Assembly: GCA_023229985.1 (NCBI GenBank)
Contig: JALNYF010000073.1
Span: forward strand, 1-8,241
Length of the DNA stretch: 8,241 nt
Origin: Bacteroidales bacterium
Lineage (GTDB): Bacteria; Bacteroidota; Bacteroidia; Bacteroidales; WCHB1-69
Direction of reading: 5' to 3'
The notes beneath the pieces were generated by a model. That model worked only from the letters and a program-made list of their open reading frames with translations, was not told the DNA's origin and did not search any database. Within the stretch, counting starts at the first letter, position 1. Each line of letters begins with the position of its first letter. A program made the position numbers and the translations under genes. This document shows positions 5,893 to 8,241 of the stretch, piece by piece.

Positions 5893-7080
5893 TTAGTCTA
5901 AGATTTTAGTTACCTGACCGGCACCAACGGTTCTACCACCTTCACGGATAGCGAAGCGGAGATTTAAGTTGATAGCGATTTCGGATAACAAGTTAACGTG
6001 GATCGTAAGATTATCGCCGGGCATAACCATTTCAACGCCATCCGGTAAGCGGATTTCGCCGGTTACGTCGGTTGTACGGAAATAGAATTGAGGACGATAG
6101 TTGTTTTTGAAAGGAGTGTGACGTCCGCCTTCTTCTTTTTTCAAGATATAAACTTCAGCATCAAATACTTTGTGAGGTTTAATGGAGTTTGGTTTTGCGA
6201 TCACCATACCACGGCAAATTTCGTCTTTATCAACACCACGGAGTAACAAACCAACGTTGTCACCAGCTTCACCGGTATCCAAAATTTTGCGGAACATTTC
6301 AACACCCGTAACAACTGATTTCAATTTTTCTGCACCCATACCAATAATTTCAACTGGGTCACCGGTATTGATAACGCCGGTTTCAATTCTACCGGTAGCA
6401 ACAGTACCACGTCCGGTAATTGAGAATACGTCTTCAACCGGCATCAAGAAATCTTTATCTTTATCACGTTGTGGAAGCGGAATCCAAGTGTCAACAGCAT
6501 CCATCAATTCCATGATTGAAGGAACCCATTTGTCATCTCCATTCAAACCGCCTAATGCAGAGCCTCTGATAACGGGAGTATTGTCACCGTCGAATTTGTA
6601 GAATGTCAATAAATCACGGATGTCCATTTCCACCAAGTCCAACAATTCAGGGTCATCAACCATATCCACTTTGTTCATAAAAACAACGATTTTTGGCACA
6701 CCAACTTGTTTTGCCAAAAGGATATGTTCACGAGTTTGAGGCATAGCACCATCGGTAGCGGCAACAACCAAAATTGCACCGTCCATTTGAGCTGCACCTG
6801 TTACCATGTTCTTGATATAGTCGGCGTGACCTGGACAGTCAACGTGTGCATAGTGACGTGCTGCAGTTTGATACTCAACGTGGGATGTATTAATGGTAAT
6901 ACCACGTTCTTTTTCTTCGGGTGCGTTATCAATTGAATCAAAACTTCTTAATTCAGACAAACCTTTACTTGCCAATATGGTAGTAATAGCTGCTGTTAAA
7001 GTGGTTTTGCCGTGGTCAATGTGACCGATTGTTCCCACATTTACGTGTGGTTTTGAACGTTCGTAATGTTCTTTTGCCAT
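5893..7080 (-). CDS. tuf: Translation elongation factor Tu
   Basis: The 395-residue protein is a complete EF-Tu, the GTPase that carries aminoacyl-tRNA to the ribosomal A site. All GTP-binding motifs are present: GHIDHGKT (19-26, P-loop), the switch I segment ending ERGITI (58-63), DCPGH (81-85), NKVD (136-139) and SAL (174-176). Domain 2 contains GRGTVATGRIETG (223-235). Domain 3 contains the GVEMVMPGDN segment (348-357) and ends RFAIREGGRTVGAGQVTKILD. The start at 7080 gives the standard MAKEHYERSKPHVNVGTIGH opening. The upstream sequence is AT-rich without a strong Shine-Dalgarno, as is usual in Bacteroidota; a small direct repeat TGCGTTA sits at 7097-7103 and 7112-7118. It is probably co-transcribed with the upstream tRNA-Thr from the promoter at 7268-7297. 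The common downstream neighbours secE and nusG are absent. Confidence 0.99.
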   Translation of the reverse strand: MAKEHYERSKPHVNVGTIGHIDHGKTTLTAAITTILASKGLSELRSFDSIDNAPEEKERGITINTSHVEYQTAARHYAHVDCPGHADYIKNMVTGAAQMDGAILVVAATDGAMPQTREHILLAKQVGVPKIVVFMNKVDMVDDPELLDLVEMDIRDLLTFYKFDGDNTPVIRGSALGGLNGDDKWVPSIMELMDAVDTWIPLPQRDKDKDFLMPVEDVFSITGRGTVATGRIETGVINTGDPVEIIGMGAEKLKSVVTGVEMFRKILDTGEAGDNVGLLLRGVDKDEICRGMVIAKPNSIKPHKVFDAEVYILKKEEGGRHTPFKNNYRPQFYFRTTDVTGEIRLPDGVEMVMPGDNLTIHVNLLSEIAINLNLRFAIREGGRTVGAGQVTKILD

Positions 7081-7146
7081 CTTGTTATAATTTTAATGCG
7101 TTAATAATAATTGCGTTACAAAATATATTTTTTTCTTTTGCCTTTG

Positions 7147-7218
7147 AGCCGTTGATGAGAGTTGAACTCATGACCCCTTCCTTACCAAGGAAGTACTCTA
7201 CCACTGAGCTACAACGGC
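7147..7218 (-). tRNA. tRNA-Thr (anticodon GGT)
   Basis: The 72-nt sequence folds into a full cloverleaf. The acceptor arms are GCCGTTG / CAACGGC. The D arm is GCTC / GAGT. The anticodon stem is CTTCC / GGAAG, with loop TTGGTAA placing GGT at 7186-7184. The T arm is ATGAG / CTCAT. The discriminator appears to be T and the 3' CCA is not encoded. It lies 66 bp upstream of tuf, a neighbour pairing also found in other bacteria. Confidence 0.97.
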
Positions 7219-7267
7219 TTTTTTCTCACCAAAACAACACCGCAATTATGCTGTCTTTTTGAGCCTG

Positions 7268-7297
7268 CAAAAATACATTTATTTTTTGATTCCACAA
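7268..7297 (-). promoter_or_regulatory. Bacteroidota-type promoter for tRNA-Thr / tuf
   Basis: On the minus strand TTG (7297-7295) is followed after exactly 19 bp by TATTTTTG (7275-7268), an excellent fit to TTG-N19-TAnnTTTG. Transcription would start near 7260, about 40 bases before tRNA-Thr. The rest of the gap to the protease gene (about 7298-7422) is very AT-rich, and I see no gene or clear terminator in it. Confidence 0.8.
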
Positions 7298-7422
7298 TCC
7301 ATTTCTATTATTTTTTTATATTTTATTTATCCTATTAATAATGAATAAATTACAAAATACTTAGCCAAGATTTTATTTCAAATTGTATTTCTCAAAAACG
7401 TATTTTCTCCGTTTATTTTTGT

Positions 7423-8241
7423 TTAATGGGCAATCAACACTTGTTTATAGGTTTCAGACCATCCATTTTCGTCCGTTATTCGAATCAAGTATAGTCCGCG
7501 CGGCAAGTGTGAAACCGGTACGGCAATGAGGGCGTTTGGAACCGTCGTCCGCTGTTGGCTCAGAACTCTTCCCCGCATATCACAAATCTCAATATCGATG
7601 GAGTTCATCGCCGGATTGGAAATGTAAAACTCGGTTTGGCAGGGATTCGGGTAGAGCTGATAGTGATTGACAGGCGCGGCAAAATCAGAAATACGGATTG
7701 TGTCGGGATCATAATAATCTAAAAATGCCTGATATAAGTTGGGAATTCCGTAGCCCATGAGTGTGTCAGGAAGATTCCATTGGTGCCCACTTTCGCGAAT
7801 GATTTGCATCACTTCGACTGCATTTTTTTGTGGGAGTGCCTGCCACAAACAAGCCGACAAACCTGCCATGACGGGTGAGGCAAAAGAGGTTCCGTTGCCC
7901 GCGATGATGGAATCGCCAGGAGACATGACGATGGTGTTCCATCCAACGGAGGCAATGTCCGGCTTAACGCGCCCGTCGTAGCTGGTGCCAACCGATGAAA
8001 ACGGCGCATACACACTGTCTTGGTTGATGGCTCCGACTGCCAAAACCTCCTTGGCATCGGCGGGACGACCGATATAGTGCCACGCATTGCTGCCCTCGTT
8101 CCCCGCACTGACACAAACAATGATGCCTCGTTCCGCTGCCATCGTGGCTGCGATGGAAGCAACGCTTGTTTCGCCGTCGCAAGTAGAATAATCCATTGGG
8201 AAAAGAGTGTCGGCATCAAAAGTGGTATAGCCCAATGACGA
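7423..8241 (-). CDS. S8 (subtilisin-like) serine protease with type IX secretion sorting domain (3' part)
   Basis: The last 272 residues are in the window; the N-terminal part, with the catalytic Asp and His, lies past the right edge. In fragment numbering, the reading opens SSLGY, a typical subtilase strand, so an apparent TTG start at 8235 is not real. SAGNEG (45-50) provides the oxyanion-hole Asn48, and GTSFASPVMAGL (117-128) carries the nucleophile Ser119. The catalytic domain ends near residue 175 (GYGIPNLYQAF). Residues about 194-272 form a type IX secretion C-terminal sorting domain: YQLYPNPCQTEFYI, then DMRGRVLSQ, then LPRGLYLIRI, ending shortly after. The protein should therefore be exported by Sec, moved across the outer membrane by the type IX system, and either released or attached to the surface. 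It lies upstream of tRNA-Thr in the same direction but is separated by a dedicated promoter. Confidence 0.93.
   Translation of the reverse strand, partial: SSLGYTTFDADTLFPMDYSTCDGETSVASIAATMAAERGIIVCVSAGNEGSNAWHYIGRPADAKEVLAVGAINQDSVYAPFSSVGTSYDGRVKPDIASVGWNTIVMSPGDSIIAGNGTSFASPVMAGLSACLWQALPQKNAVEVMQIIRESGHQWNLPDTLMGYGIPNLYQAFLDYYDPDTIRISDFAAPVNHYQLYPNPCQTEFYISNPAMNSIDIEICDMRGRVLSQQRTTVPNALIAVPVSHLPRGLYLIRITDENGWSETYKQVLIAH

Noticed and set aside
6182..6601. Plus-strand frame of 139 codons opposite tuf
   Set aside because: It is a shadow of the highly biased tuf coding sequence, with low-complexity Ser/Pro/Thr content.
7809..8219. Minus-strand frame of 136 codons within the protease gene
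   Set aside because: It is an out-of-frame shadow; the subtilase frame carries the SAGNEG and GTSFASP motifs.

Overview
The window looks like chromosomal DNA from a member of the Bacteroidota, most likely Bacteroidales-like. The signs are an S8 peptidase with a C-terminal type IX secretion sorting domain, a TPP-riboswitch-controlled TonB-dependent receptor, Bacteroidota-type promoters (TTG-N19-TAnnTTTG), weak ribosome binding sites, and the tRNA-Thr / tuf / tRNA-Trp order. I cannot name the species. Every gene I can support is on the minus strand, so transcription runs from high to low coordinates.

Housekeeping block (about 5000-8241). At the right edge is the 3' part of a secreted subtilisin-like protease. 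Next comes a good promoter, then tRNA-Thr(GGT), tuf (EF-Tu), a hairpin terminator, tRNA-Trp(CCA) and a second terminator. A seven-helix hemolysin III/TrhA-type membrane protein gene follows. In many Bacteroidota the tuf/tRNA-Trp pair is followed by secE-nusG-rplK; here it is not.

Accessory block (about 860-4980). An AT-rich segment carries two genes. One is a single-chain type IIG-like restriction-modification enzyme, with an N-terminal PD-(D/E)xK-like site, an adenine methylase core and a C-terminal recognition region. The other is a class I SAM-dependent small-molecule methyltransferase resembling a Bacteroides family of unknown substrate. Each gene is followed directly downstream by a similar GC-richer tail in which two shared words sit at identical spacing (39 bp). 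A 28-bp direct repeat (24/28 identical) brackets the pair at 862-889 and 4949-4976. I read this as a small horizontally acquired, cassette-like island. The attC-like reading is inference, and no integrase or transposase lies in the window.

Thiamin locus (1-480). At the left edge is the 5' end of a TonB-dependent outer membrane receptor (signal peptide plus start of the plug domain), preceded by a clear TPP riboswitch. Together they point to a thiamin or thiamin-precursor uptake receptor. Its first codons carry a four-unit pentanucleotide repeat.

The stretch 481-1255 holds no convincing gene. It contains repeat fragments and inverted repeats and looks like debris of earlier cassette insertions. 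Nothing here is proven to be a new system. The best lead is the repeat architecture around the two accessory genes.
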